Source: Nodosilinea sp. E11 (lineage in GTDB: Bacteria; Cyanobacteriota; Cyanobacteriia; Phormidesmidales; Phormidesmidaceae). From it: a stretch of 64,000 nt of DNA. The notes under the pieces are model-generated. The model ran no database searches, had not been told where the DNA came from, and worked only from the letters and a program-made list of their open reading frames with translations. Within the stretch, counting starts at the first letter, position 1; each line of letters starts with the position of its first letter. The stretch is from assembly GCF_032813545.1 (NCBI RefSeq), contig NZ_CP136520.1, positions 3,094,001-3,158,000 on the forward strand, written 5' to 3'. The translations under genes were made by a program, and so were the position numbers. Shown here one piece after another: positions 34,228 to 42,709 of the stretch.

Positions 34228-35979
34228 GTGCTGTACCTAGCAGAAGTCCAAAAAAAGACCGGATTTATCGGCAGCGGCAAGCCTGAATTTAAGCTGTTGG
34301 CCTGCCAGCGTAGTGAAAATAGCTGGAGTGCTGTGACGGGTGACGAAAGTCTCACCGCTCCTGACGATGCTTCCTACAATGCCGGTGCCCTGGTGATGGT
34401 AGAAGTAAGCGGCAACCGCCAGATACAGCGTCACTATGAAGCTGGACGCACGCTTACCAGCATTTTGCAGAATTTTTCTAACCTAAGCAAGAAATCTAAA
34501 ACTCAGGAAGAAGAAATTGAGCAGTGGAAGCAGTCGCTGACCTTTCAAAGTCAGGAGCTGAACCGACGTGAGCTAGATTTAGAAGCCCGCCAGGAGCAAG
34601 TTGAGCAGGCTGAAGCAGACGTTGAGCAGCTCGACGCCCAACGTCAGGAACTAGAGCAACTCCGCCAAGCCCTAGAGCAGCAGCAGGAGGAGTTAACCCG
34701 TAAAAACCAGGACTTAGAAGGAGCATGGGCTCACCTGAATGGCGAAATGCGCCGCCTAGAAGAACAGCGGGCTGAGACCAATCCAGTGGCTGGCCTGGAT
34801 CCAAGCCAGGTGGCTAATCTTCAGGGAGCGCTCAATCGTCTCACCGAGGCTGTTATGCCCGTTGAGGCGCTGCGGGAACCGCTCACTCACGCAACTGATG
34901 GTTTGAACTATCATCAGGGGCTGCTGGGCGACTATCGGCAATCTCTTGAAGATCAGCGTCAGGGTTTAGAGCAGCGTCAGCAGGAGCTAGATCAGCAGGC
35001 TGGCCAGCTAAAACAGCGCTGGGCCGATTGGCGCCAGGCCGAAGCCCAATTGGTGGCCAAACGAGAAGATTTGAAGCTTCGGCAGCAGGTGATTAAGAGC
35101 CATCAAGATCAGGTTCAGGCGCTGTCGATTACCCTACAAGCCCAGGGTAACCTGCACCAAAAAATTTATGATTTGCTCAACACAACCGACAAGGTGCGGT
35201 TGAGCAAAAAGGTAAATGTAGCGGCTCTAGAGGCGATGGATCTAGAGCAACTCCAAACGATGGTCAGGGACTTGGAAACAGATTTGGAGAAAATGTCGCA
35301 CTTTGTCTCTGATCAAGAAGAAGAGCTGACTCTGGAGCAGCAGGCCCTAGAAGAGATTCAGGCCAAAATGGAACAGGCTAGTGAGTTCGATCGCCTTCAG
35401 TTGGGTACAGAACTGGCTGAGGAGGAAGACCGCTACCAAATGCTCAATGCAACTCTGGTGGGACAGCGCCGCAACTTAATTGAGCGGGAAGAGGTGCTGA
35501 GCCAACACCAGGCGGTACTGCGGCGACGTCAGGGCCTAGCGGTGGAAGAAACTCCGGTCAGCGCCATTGATCTAGAACCGTTGCTCAACACCATTGATCT
35601 TCAGCGTCAGCAGACCACAGATACTATTCAGGCCTTAGAAGCGGAGATCAATCAAATTCAAACAGCTGTTAGCCAGCTCAAAAAAGACATTGAGAGCAGT
35701 GAGGTGGCTTTGGCTACCCAACGTACCGAGGTTGAGTCTTTTGAGGCTGATCTGCACCAGCAGCATCGAGATTTGGCGGGGCTCATGGGTAAGGTCGCGG
35801 TGTGCGAAGAGTTGATCAACCCGGCGCAGGAAAGCGTCAACGGTTTGCGGCAGTCCTTAGACAACTTAGCCGGTGCCGTGACCAAGCTTCAGGAAGTGAA
35901 CGATTATCAACTCCAGGCGATCGCCGAACTTAGACAGACTGTAGTCAGCGTGGGCGCACCACAAATGGCGGCATCCTGA
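34228..35979 (+). CDS. hmpF: Coiled-coil motility protein HmpF
   Basis: 583 residues from a GTG at 34228 with GAGG about ten bases upstream. Residues 1-80 form a small domain (MLYLAEVQKKTGFIGSGKPE, FKLLACQRSENSWSAVTGDE). Most of the rest (~85-570) is heptad-rich coiled coil loaded with Gln, Glu and Leu, broken near residues 185-235 (AGLDPSQVANLQGALNRLTE). This matches HmpF, which in Nostoc punctiforme sits next to the hmp genes, localises to cell poles and is needed for type IV pilus function; it is reported only from filamentous cyanobacteria. Here it is divergent from hmpA-E rather than in line with them. The adjacency makes the assignment firm even though coiled coils alone are unspecific. 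Confidence 0.88.
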   Translation: MLYLAEVQKKTGFIGSGKPEFKLLACQRSENSWSAVTGDESLTAPDDASYNAGALVMVEVSGNRQIQRHYEAGRTLTSILQNFSNLSKKSKTQEEEIEQWKQSLTFQSQELNRRELDLEARQEQVEQAEADVEQLDAQRQELEQLRQALEQQQEELTRKNQDLEGAWAHLNGEMRRLEEQRAETNPVAGLDPSQVANLQGALNRLTEAVMPVEALREPLTHATDGLNYHQGLLGDYRQSLEDQRQGLEQRQQELDQQAGQLKQRWADWRQAEAQLVAKREDLKLRQQVIKSHQDQVQALSITLQAQGNLHQKIYDLLNTTDKVRLSKKVNVAALEAMDLEQLQTMVRDLETDLEKMSHFVSDQEEELTLEQQALEEIQAKMEQASEFDRLQLGTELAEEEDRYQMLNATLVGQRRNLIEREEVLSQHQAVLRRRQGLAVEETPVSAIDLEPLLNTIDLQRQQTTDTIQALEAEINQIQTAVSQLKKDIESSEVALATQRTEVESFEADLHQQHRDLAGLMGKVAVCEELINPAQESVNGLRQSLDNLAGAVTKLQEVNDYQLQAIAELRQTVVSVGAPQMAAS

Positions 35980-36035
35980 TCTCTGAGCGCCGGTAGAGAT
36001 GCTAGAGTCGGCTGGTGATGTCTAGGGAGCTACGC

Positions 36036-36242
36036 ATGATCTGGGTCAACGAGCAAATTGATCCGTCTGGGATTATTTATTCCTGCATTGCCTGCTGTGA
36101 TGAGGCTCAGGCTCAGGCCTGTCACCAAGAATTTCAAGACAACCTAACCGACGAGCAACGGGCAACGGGCTGGATTGCCCAACTGCGTCAGGTAGAGTCG
36201 TGGGAAGATGTGCCCGTCAATGCGCTGAAGCTAAGCTATTAG
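36036..36242 (+). CDS. Conserved cyanobacterial small protein, 68 aa
   Basis: 68 residues from the ATG at 36036 (MIWVNEQIDPSGIIYSCIAC); an upstream ATG at 36015 would add seven residues. It has a CIACC cysteine cluster at residues 17-21, an acidic helix (QACHQEFQDNLTDEQRATGW) and a conserved-looking C-terminus WIAQLRQVESWEDVPVNALK. I recall near-identical short proteins from other cyanobacteria, without function. It follows hmpF by 56 bases and may be in the same transcript. Confidence 0.72.
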   Translation: MIWVNEQIDPSGIIYSCIACCDEAQAQACHQEFQDNLTDEQRATGWIAQLRQVESWEDVPVNALKLSY

Positions 36243-36274
36243 ACTGCCTCCAGCGCTACAGGCTAGACCCGTCT

Positions 36275-36616
36275 CTAGCGGCTTGACTGCCGCCACCGCC
36301 ACCGCTGATCGAGGAGGGTGCGGCTTAACACTCTGACCGGGTCATGGGTTTCACCAGAGAACAGGGCAAAATCTACAGGCCCCCAGGTTTGTTCAGCTTC
36401 TTCTGCTAGGGCCAGCAAGAACGGATCGTCAAGGGCGATGCGATGATCAAAGCGCAGGGTGAGTAGCGGCAGTCCTCGGTGACCGGCCCCCGTGACAATC
36501 CCCCAATCGTGCTGGTCTAACATCGCCTGAAGTGATTTACCGGCAGCGCGGCGAAAATGCTCTAGCTGCTGTTGTTTTTGTCTTAGTTCTTGCAGGAGTT
36601 GGTGGTTGGTCAACAT
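36275..36616 (-). CDS. Conserved hypothetical protein, 113 aa
   Basis: 113 residues: an N-terminal helix rich in Gln and Leu (LLQELRQKQQQLEHFRRAAG) that could be a short coiled coil, then an alpha/beta part with DWGIVTGAGHRGLPLLTLRF and EQTWGPVDFALFSGETHDPV, and a basic end. No signal peptide or membrane helix. I do not recognise the family. It is convergent with the 36036 gene (32 bases apart) and divergent from the S4 gene. Confidence 0.7.
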   Translation of the reverse strand: MLTNHQLLQELRQKQQQLEHFRRAAGKSLQAMLDQHDWGIVTGAGHRGLPLLTLRFDHRIALDDPFLLALAEEAEQTWGPVDFALFSGETHDPVRVLSRTLLDQRWRWRQSSR

Positions 36617-36751
36617 CGTGCCTCTTCGCTAGTGGCAAGGGTAAAAACACCCTATATCCTGAGTGTAAGGGGCAGCCTAGCCTGTAGAGTTGAAGACTTT
36701 CTATTACTCTGTTGTTGTTGACTGTGTCGTTACTATTTTCTTTTTAGCGCT

Positions 36752-36961
36752 ATGCCCAGTATTGAGTACATCAAACTTGACCAGTTCTTAAAGCAAATGC
36801 AGGCGGTTGGCACGGGAGGGCAGGCTAAGCTGATGATTCAGGATGGCGTGGTCAGGGTCAACGGCGATATTGAGACGCGGCGGGGACGCAAACTGGTGAC
36901 GGGCGATCGCATTGAGCTAGAGGGGCAGACCTGGGTGGTTGACCTGGCTAACCTAGGGTAG
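36752..36961 (+). CDS. S4-domain RNA-binding protein (YbcJ/RqcP-like size class)
   Basis: 69 residues, almost entirely one S4 domain: IKLDQFLKQMQAVGTGGQAK, then LMIQDGVVRVNGDIETRRGR and KLVTGDRIELEGQTW. The Gly-x-Ala-Lys and VxVNGxxETRRGRKL positions match the small YbcJ-like group. Such proteins bind structured RNA, often on the ribosome. No partner gene is adjacent. The ATG at 36752 lacks a strong ribosome binding site but fits the family length exactly. Confidence 0.85.
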   Translation: MPSIEYIKLDQFLKQMQAVGTGGQAKLMIQDGVVRVNGDIETRRGRKLVTGDRIELEGQTWVVDLANLG

Positions 36962-37130
36962 TCGAGGCTGGCGGTGGGAAGAGGGCGATCGCCGTTGCTT
37001 GAGTAAAGTTCATAGATCTGTTAAGCCCCCTCGAATCTGGCCAGGAAAATGGGGATTGGATTGAGCGGGTATGAACAATAGAGCTAGATAAACTCGTCTA
37101 AAAACTGTTATTGGCTTTAAGAGTACTGTT

Positions 37131-37574
37131 ATGGCGTTAAGCGATATTACAAAGGATCCAGCGGTTAAGGACAGAGTGGTGGCGGACTGTGCCCAACTCA
37201 TCGATCGTCAGGTGGCGACCAAGGGCGGCCTAGGCGGCATGGCCCTTAAGGCCACCTATGGTGTGGTAAAAGGGGTAGGCGCAGGCTATATTCCTGGGGC
37301 GATTGAGCGCATCTTGCCGGAGGTTGTGGCCGCCCTAGAGCCAATGTGGGCCGAAGGGGTGCAGGCCGGCGATCCGGTGGCGTATTTGAGCCAAAATCAA
37401 GTTCAGGCCGCCGATGTCATTCTTGGTGTGACCGACAGCCGCATCGCCAATACCAACAATGGGTTGGTGAAGTCGTCGTACAGCAAACTGCGCCAGTCAG
37501 TCAAAGGCGATGTGGCGGGGGCCGTACCTGATCTGGCCCAGATTTTGGGTGCCTACAGCACGGTTGCCCAATAA
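37131..37574 (+). CDS. Conserved hypothetical protein, 147 aa
   Basis: 147 residues beginning MALSDITKDPAVKDRVVADC. It has Gly-rich segments (KGGLGGMALKATYGVVKGVG), an Ala-rich helical core (RILPEVVAALEPMWAEGVQA) and a repeated-looking tail (ADVILGVTDSRIANTNNGLV, KSSYSKLRQSVKGDV). No signal peptide or membrane helix. Similar proteins occur in cyanobacteria and actinobacteria as an unnamed domain family; I know of no function. It stands alone behind a 169-base gap. Confidence 0.78.
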   Translation: MALSDITKDPAVKDRVVADCAQLIDRQVATKGGLGGMALKATYGVVKGVGAGYIPGAIERILPEVVAALEPMWAEGVQAGDPVAYLSQNQVQAADVILGVTDSRIANTNNGLVKSSYSKLRQSVKGDVAGAVPDLAQILGAYSTVAQ

Positions 37575-37614
37575 TCTAACTCTCAATGGGCTGAGAGCCA
37601 AGCCTGCCTTAGCC

Positions 37615-39210
37615 TTAGCCCATTGTTTGATAAAGCTGATCCCAGTAGGGCTCTGCAAATTTTACCAGCCAGTCTTTGATGTGATAGGTGGCGCGGCAGT
37701 CGTCTTCGTTGTAGCGCAGAATGGCGTCGAGATAGGTGCGATCGCCGGTTTCGGCCCAAGCGTTATACCAGCAGATCGACTGGGCTCCATTGGCTCCCTG
37801 ATCGCGCCAGTCAAAGCCCATCCAGCGGGCGATGTGTTTGAGGGCGTAGCTCTCAATGGGTAGCGTCACCCCGTCGGTAATACATTTATGTATGTCAAAG
37901 AAGCGATCGAGCAGAGCCTCTATTTGGCGGTGGGGAGTGCCGTAGAGCTGCCCTAGCTTGCGCACCGTCTGTGCTTCGTAGGGGCAGAAGTGGTAGACCG
38001 GGGCGTGGGGATACGTGTGCACCAGATCGAGAAAATCATTCCAGGCGCGGCGCTCTTCGTGGTGGCTTTCGGCCAGTAGGGCATGAAAGTTGGTTTCGCC
38101 AGTGCGATGGTTAACCACCAGCACCCCATGGAGGTAGATCAGGTTTTGGTCAGGGGCCGCTTCGATGTCGAAGTAAAGTTCGATCTCACCTTCGGGCAAA
38201 TCTTCAGGCCACAGGGGAAAGCCGTGGGGGGCGTGGGGGGCACTGCGGGGAATAGCCCGGTTGTCGCGCAGGGCCTGGGCCTGGTGTACCAGTTTTTCGG
38301 CTACCTGTTCGCCAAAGCCCGTTAGAGGAGCTAGGTAGGCGGGGCTGGCTTGGGCCAGGGCGGCCACGGTTGTGAGGTTGTGCTGTTTGAGAAACTCGTA
38401 GCGGGCCGGAGTGACGCCGGGCAGCAACGATAGGTGGCGGGTGGCTTGGGCTTCGGTGTAGCAGTGGCTAAACCAGTGGCACAGGTCGCAGCGACTGTGG
38501 GAAATAAACAATTCTGGGACGGTAACACCGCGTAGGTCGCGCAGGCAGTCGCTCAGCACCGTTTGTAGCTTAAGCACTAAGCGCCCGAGATCGATGCTGT
38601 ACATTTGGCCACCACGGAGGGCCAAACAGCTGGCATCGGGCCAGACCCCTTGCACCCGCGACAACACGTAGGCGTGGTAGGCAGCGACTATTTGGTAGTC
38701 GAGCTTGGGTTTTTTACCAAGCTTAATATCGACGGGAACGTATACCCAGTTGCCCCAGCAAGACCAGCCAGGCTGCTTGATGAGTAGGTCGGGCTGGCTA
38801 ACCAGCTGCACCCCGGGCAGGGCGGCATCGGCTACTAACACCCCTTGCTGAATGGCCTCAACTCCTTCTGCCATCAGATCTAGGGTGGCTTTGGCTCCGG
38901 TAGCCCAATCGCCGGAGTCAAATTCGGGTCGGTAGAGGGGGGAGTAGTCGGCAAACACTCGCTCTCGATGGCTCAGGCTGTCTTGGCGCAGTTTGAGCAG
39001 ATAGTCAGAGGGAGGGGCTTGTTGGGCGCGATCGCCGTAAAGATCTAAAAACGCCCGCCGACTACAGCGCTGATAGTGAAACAGCACATCGTCGGTGATC
39101 CAGCGAATCAGCGGAAGATTGGGCGTGGTTACCTCAGGCGGAAGCTTCAGGGGACTGAGTGAGCCATCCCCTGAACTAAAACGTGACGGCAGGGGGTAAC
39201 TAGCAGACAA
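37615..39210 (-). CDS. TM0106-family RecB-like putative nuclease
   Basis: 531 residues. The N-terminal half (~30-260) is RecB/PD-(D/E)XK-like: PDLLIKQPG..., then YVPVDIKLGKKPKLDYQIVA, where the Asp and Lys of the catalytic motif stand, and a possible Cys cluster at CDLCHWFSHC. A helix-hairpin-like region at ~265-310 (LTTVAALAQASPAYLAPLTG) follows. The C-terminal half (~335-525) is an RNase H/DnaQ-like exonuclease domain with ELYFDIEAAPDQNLIYLHGV and YNEDDCRATYHIKDWL holding DE-D-D residues. Proteins of this build are putative DNA repair or defence nucleases; the exact substrate is unknown. It is convergent with the 37131 gene, with no operon partner. Confidence 0.85.
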   Translation of the reverse strand: MSASYPLPSRFSSGDGSLSPLKLPPEVTTPNLPLIRWITDDVLFHYQRCSRRAFLDLYGDRAQQAPPSDYLLKLRQDSLSHRERVFADYSPLYRPEFDSGDWATGAKATLDLMAEGVEAIQQGVLVADAALPGVQLVSQPDLLIKQPGWSCWGNWVYVPVDIKLGKKPKLDYQIVAAYHAYVLSRVQGVWPDASCLALRGGQMYSIDLGRLVLKLQTVLSDCLRDLRGVTVPELFISHSRCDLCHWFSHCYTEAQATRHLSLLPGVTPARYEFLKQHNLTTVAALAQASPAYLAPLTGFGEQVAEKLVHQAQALRDNRAIPRSAPHAPHGFPLWPEDLPEGEIELYFDIEAAPDQNLIYLHGVLVVNHRTGETNFHALLAESHHEERRAWNDFLDLVHTYPHAPVYHFCPYEAQTVRKLGQLYGTPHRQIEALLDRFFDIHKCITDGVTLPIESYALKHIARWMGFDWRDQGANGAQSICWYNAWAETGDRTYLDAILRYNEDDCRATYHIKDWLVKFAEPYWDQLYQTMG

Positions 39211-39409
39211 AGCGCGTTGTGTGACAGAAAGTAAAACGAGAACCGAACGGGCTGATTGGCAGAGGCCTGTAAAAACCGGTGCGGAGCATGAGGTGGCAAA
39301 GAATGGCGCGCAAAGCGTGACTCAGCGATTTCTGTCGCTGATGCGTGTCAAACCAAAGCCAAAGAAGACCACAAGTCATGCCAACATTTAGGTCGTATAG
39401 ACCAAAAAG

Positions 39410-39640
39410 ACAGCGTTTACAACTACTCTAAAAGCTATGGTATACCCTATCGAGGTTTCCGGGGAGGCCGAGGTGGTTGTGGCCCAGCCAGGAGTCCTGG
39501 ATGAGGGTGGCTGTGCGGTCGTTTAGACCGGTGAGGTGCCAAGCATGCTAAAAGACTGTGCTTGAAACAGCGGGTTCAAAAGGGCGATCGCCTACCTTAG
39601 AACTCCTAAAGGGGCTAAGGCAGTCCCTGTGGTATAGGGT
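39410..39640 (+). promoter_or_regulatory. Structured leader or small RNA candidate upstream of the C-DES-like gene
   Basis: A promoter-like pair, TTTACA (about 39415) and TATACC (about 39440), is followed by ~200 bases without a gene but with several local hairpins. These are CCAGGAGTCCTGG, CGGTC-GTTTA-GACCG, AAGCA-N13-TGCTT, and CCTTAG-N14-CTAAGG just before the coding region. No known riboswitch core (cobalamin, TPP, SAM, guanidine) could be matched by eye. It may be a leader of the PLP-enzyme gene or an independent RNA. Confidence 0.35.
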
Positions 39641-39669
39641 TGAAAAGACCCCGAACCGAAGTCTTCAGC

Positions 39670-40890
39670 GTGAGCAATTCTCTGTCTAACCCATCGGTCG
39701 ATAGCCTTGTGGCCCATCGCCAGCAGTTTCCGGCCCTAGTCGGCAAACAGTACTTCAACTATGGCGGTCAGGGGCCGATGGCCCAGGCTACCCTAGAGGC
39801 TATTTTTCAGGCCCACCGACAAATTCAAGCTGTGGGGCCGTTTTCAGGAGCGGCTAACCAGTGGATAAGCGCTGAAGCGGCCCAGACCAGAGCCGCGATC
39901 GCCAGTGAGCTAAACACCACCGCTGACACCATTGCCCTCACTGAAGATGTCACGGTGGGGTGTAACATTCCCCTTTGGGGGCTGGCGTGGCATGCTGGCG
40001 ATCACATCTTGCTGTCAGACTGCGAACACCCTGGTGTGATCGCTGCCGTACAGGAAATCTGCCGTCGGTTTGGCGTCACCTACAGCACCTGCCCTTTGCT
40101 GGAAACCGTCAACGGTGGCGATCCGGCGGCGGTAGTGGCCCAGCATCTGCAACCCAACACCCGGCTGTTGGTGATTAGCCACATTTTTTGGAATACAGGC
40201 CAGGTGCTGCCGCTGTCGGCCATTGTGGCAGCCTGTAGCGATCGCCCCCAACCCGTGCTCACCCTGGTAGATGCGGCCCAGTCGGTTGGCTCATTGCCCC
40301 TAGATTTGCCTGCCCTTGGTGTCGATTTCTATGCCTTTACCGGCCACAAGTGGTGGTGTGGCGCAGCCGGTCTGGGAGGCCTTTACATCCGCCCAGAGGC
40401 CATGGCGCAGATGGCTCCGACCTTTATTGGCTGGCGGGGCATTGCCACCGATGCCGCTGCCAACCCCACTGGCTGGAAGCCCAATGCCCAGCGCTATGAG
40501 GTGGCCACCTCTAACTACCCGCTGCTGGCGGGGTTGCGAACTGCGATCGCCCATCAGACTGAATGGGGCACTGCTGCCCAGCGATACCAGCGCCTGGTAG
40601 ACCTCAGCCAGCGGCTGTGGTCACAGCTGCAAGAACTGCCTGAGATTTGCCCGGTGCGGCAAACCCCGCCCGATTCTGGCCTAGTCTCGTTTTGGGTTTT
40701 GGAGAACGGTCAACCTTCCCCAGCCTGGCACAAGCGGCTGGTGGATGAGCTAGAAACCCAGGGCGTGTTTTTGCGCACTCTACAAGCGCCCAACTGTGTG
40801 CGAGCCTGCACCCACTACCTGACGCTGGAGTCGGAGGTAGACGAACTGGTAGAAAGCCTCAAAACTACGCTGCAAAGGGGGCTGAGCTAA
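39670..40890 (+). CDS. Cysteine/cystine C-S lyase-like aminotransferase class V
   Basis: About 406 residues from GTG 39670; a TTG at 39640 opens the frame ten codons earlier and neither has a clear ribosome binding site. It is a fold-type I PLP enzyme of the NifS/isopenicillin-epimerase class: the N-terminal KQYFNYGGQGPMAQATLEAI, the aromatic and Asp residues in LTLVDAAQSVGSLPLDL, and the PLP-lysine motif FYAFTGHKWWCGAAGLGGLY. The sequence best matches Synechocystis C-DES, which releases persulfide sulfur from cystine or cysteine for iron-sulfur clusters. IscS/SufS-type cysteine desulfurases carry a catalytic Cys loop not obvious here. No suf genes adjoin it. A strong inverted repeat follows the stop. 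Confidence 0.82.
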   Translation: MSNSLSNPSVDSLVAHRQQFPALVGKQYFNYGGQGPMAQATLEAIFQAHRQIQAVGPFSGAANQWISAEAAQTRAAIASELNTTADTIALTEDVTVGCNIPLWGLAWHAGDHILLSDCEHPGVIAAVQEICRRFGVTYSTCPLLETVNGGDPAAVVAQHLQPNTRLLVISHIFWNTGQVLPLSAIVAACSDRPQPVLTLVDAAQSVGSLPLDLPALGVDFYAFTGHKWWCGAAGLGGLYIRPEAMAQMAPTFIGWRGIATDAAANPTGWKPNAQRYEVATSNYPLLAGLRTAIAHQTEWGTAAQRYQRLVDLSQRLWSQLQELPEICPVRQTPPDSGLVSFWVLENGQPSPAWHKRLVDELETQGVFLRTLQAPNCVRACTHYLTLESEVDELVESLKTTLQRGLS

Positions 40891-40891
40891 C

Positions 40892-40955
40892 GATCCCAGG
40901 GTTCTAGCCGCGTTCTTGGCTGCAACCCATCAGCTCGGAGCAGAACCCTGGGATC
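40892..40955 (+). terminator. Long-armed stem-loop after the C-DES-like gene
   Basis: GATCCCAGGGTTCT (40892-40905) and AGAACCCTGGGATC (40942-40955) are perfectly complementary over 14 bases with a 36-base loop. It starts two bases after the stop codon. No T-run follows, so it is either a terminator of unusual form or a repeat remnant. Confidence 0.6.
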
Positions 40956-41099
40956 TGAGGTTCCTAACTACTTCAGCAACACCCGGTTTTGGTCAGAATT
41001 ACCATCTAGGTGTCTACGCTCTGGGCTGTGGGCGATCGCGACGATGATCAACCTGCCCTGCCTGCTGGCGCTGAGTCTGTGAGGTTGGTTGTAGTAAAT

Positions 41100-41201
41100 A
41101 TAGCCATGATCACCTGGGTTAGGACATCCAGAAGCCCTAAGAACGTTTGAACGTTCAAACGTTCTTAAAGGAGATGTCTTGATTAGGCTGACCACAGCTA
41201 T
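41100..41201. repeat. Hairpin MITE, family 1, copy 1
   Basis: A ~102-bp element beginning ATAGCCATGATCA and ending in the complement ATAGCTGTGGTCA, so its ends are imperfect inverted repeats. The centre is a perfect 28-base palindrome (41139-41166) with half AAGAACGTTTGAAC. The arms share CACCTGGGTTAGG and CATCCAG with the copy at 47909-48003, which lies in the opposite orientation. Non-coding, hairpin-forming and bounded by TA/TATAGC-type ends, it resembles a Tc1/IS630-type MITE (inference). Confidence 0.82.
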
Positions 41202-41353
41202 GGTAATTTTTTTAACCTAATCAATCTCTGGGTAGATTTGAGCTGACGTATTCCTATGCTAATCGTCTTTACAGAGACCCTAGGCAGCTAAGTTTACACC
41301 CACTCCTGAAGTATCGTTCCTCTATGCTTAAACCGTTCTCAACAGAGGGATCG

Positions 41354-42532
41354 ATGCGACTGGCAGACTTTATTCTGGGGAACGTCGAGCCGATCTTGGC
41401 AGAATGGGAAATGTTTGCGCGCAGCCTCGAGTCTGGGGCAAAGATGACCAAGCCCGCCCTGCGGGACGATGCCGAAGCGATGCTGCGGGCAACCGCACGG
41501 GATATGCAAGTCGGCCAAAGCTCTGCGCAGCAGGTAAGCAAGTCTAAGGGGCACGGTGGCGCTGGCGGCGGCGCGAGCAACCCGCTCGACCACGCCTCGG
41601 TACGGCACGGTGTGGCCCGTGTGGGCTCAGGATTTGACATTGTGGAGGTCGTCGCTGAATACCGCGCCCTGCGCGCCAGCGTGCTCCGCCTGTGGTACCT
41701 TAGCGACCCGCAGCTCGACCTCAGTGCCATCGACGACATCACCCGCTTCAACGAGTCGCTCGATCAATCTCTTGCAGAGGCCGTCGGCAGCTACACCAGC
41801 CGTGTCGATCAGTCGCGCCGCATGTTTCTGGCTATTCTCGGCCACGACCTACGCAACCCGCTGAACTGCATCAGCATGGCCGCTCAACTGGTTTCGCGCA
41901 CCACAGCCGCAGGCCCTGGCTCTGCCAGAGCGCTGGCGATGATCCAGACGAACACGCAGGCGATCACGCGGTTGATTAGCGACTTGATCGATTTCGCGTC
42001 GACAGGGCTAGGCAGCGCGATGCCGCTGACGTGCGGTCCGGTTGATTTGGAAGAACTTTGCTGCAAAGTCTGCGACGAATTTTGCCTTGCCTACCCGCAG
42101 CGCACGCTGCGCTTTCATCCAAACGGCGACCTCACAGGTGACTGGGATGCGGCCCGACTGCGCCAGGTTGTCTCTAACCTGATAGGCAACGCCCTGCAGC
42201 ACGGGGCAACTGAAAGGCCAGTTGACTTATCGATCTCTTCAAATACATCAACCGTAGTCTTGAGCGTGCATAACGAAGGGCCGCCGATTCCGCCAGAGAT
42301 GCTGGCCACGATCTTTGATCCGCTCATGCGCCATACCCTGCCAGAATCGACAGCGCAGCGGGTGCCAGGTAGCATTGGCCTGGGGTTGTACATTGTGCGC
42401 GAGATTGTCGTTGCTCACGGGGGTACGGTAGAGGTTGTCTCGACGGCGCAGGCAGGCACCACTTTTACCGTTCGTATGCCGCGATCGCACCCTGAAGACA
42501 ACTCTCATGTCGACGCTCCAGCCGCGAGATAA
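41354..42532 (+). CDS. RsbRD-N histidine kinase, possibly acquired
   Basis: 392 residues from the ATG at 41354 (AGAGGGA five bases upstream); an in-frame ATG at 41324 adds ten residues. Residues 1-150 are an RsbRD-like sensory domain (MRLADFILGNVEPILAEWEM, GFDIVEVVAEYRALRASVLR). A HisKA dimerisation helix has the phosphoacceptor His in AILGHDLRNPLNCI. The HATPase domain shows NLIGNALQHG, the degenerate SVHNEGPPIP and GSIGLGLYIVREIV. It has no membrane segment. The composition (many CGC, GCG and CAG codons) and domain set are closer to proteobacterial kinases than to the other cyanobacterial kinases in this window. It lies 150 bases from a MITE and has no receiver beside it, so its partner is unknown. 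One HIP1 site near the end tempers the transfer idea. Confidence 0.88.
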   Translation: MRLADFILGNVEPILAEWEMFARSLESGAKMTKPALRDDAEAMLRATARDMQVGQSSAQQVSKSKGHGGAGGGASNPLDHASVRHGVARVGSGFDIVEVVAEYRALRASVLRLWYLSDPQLDLSAIDDITRFNESLDQSLAEAVGSYTSRVDQSRRMFLAILGHDLRNPLNCISMAAQLVSRTTAAGPGSARALAMIQTNTQAITRLISDLIDFASTGLGSAMPLTCGPVDLEELCCKVCDEFCLAYPQRTLRFHPNGDLTGDWDAARLRQVVSNLIGNALQHGATERPVDLSISSNTSTVVLSVHNEGPPIPPEMLATIFDPLMRHTLPESTAQRVPGSIGLGLYIVREIVVAHGGTVEVVSTAQAGTTFTVRMPRSHPEDNSHVDAPAAR

Positions 42533-42709
42533 CCCACCGCTGGAGCGAACCGTCAGGCGGGTTTATTGGCTCCTACCAACGATCTTTGCCCATACGCTGC
42601 TGCCACTGACAACCATGGCAGAGCCTAATGCCGCAGTGTTGGCTCCACCGACCCGCTAAAATTGATCATGTCTGGCCCTAATTGCGTCACCCATTGAGTA
42701 GCCGCCTGC

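Noticed and set aside
40892-41201. Possible CRISPR or integron attC array from adjacent inverted repeats
   Set aside because: There is only one hairpin and one MITE here, with no regular repeat spacing, cas gene or cassette pattern.
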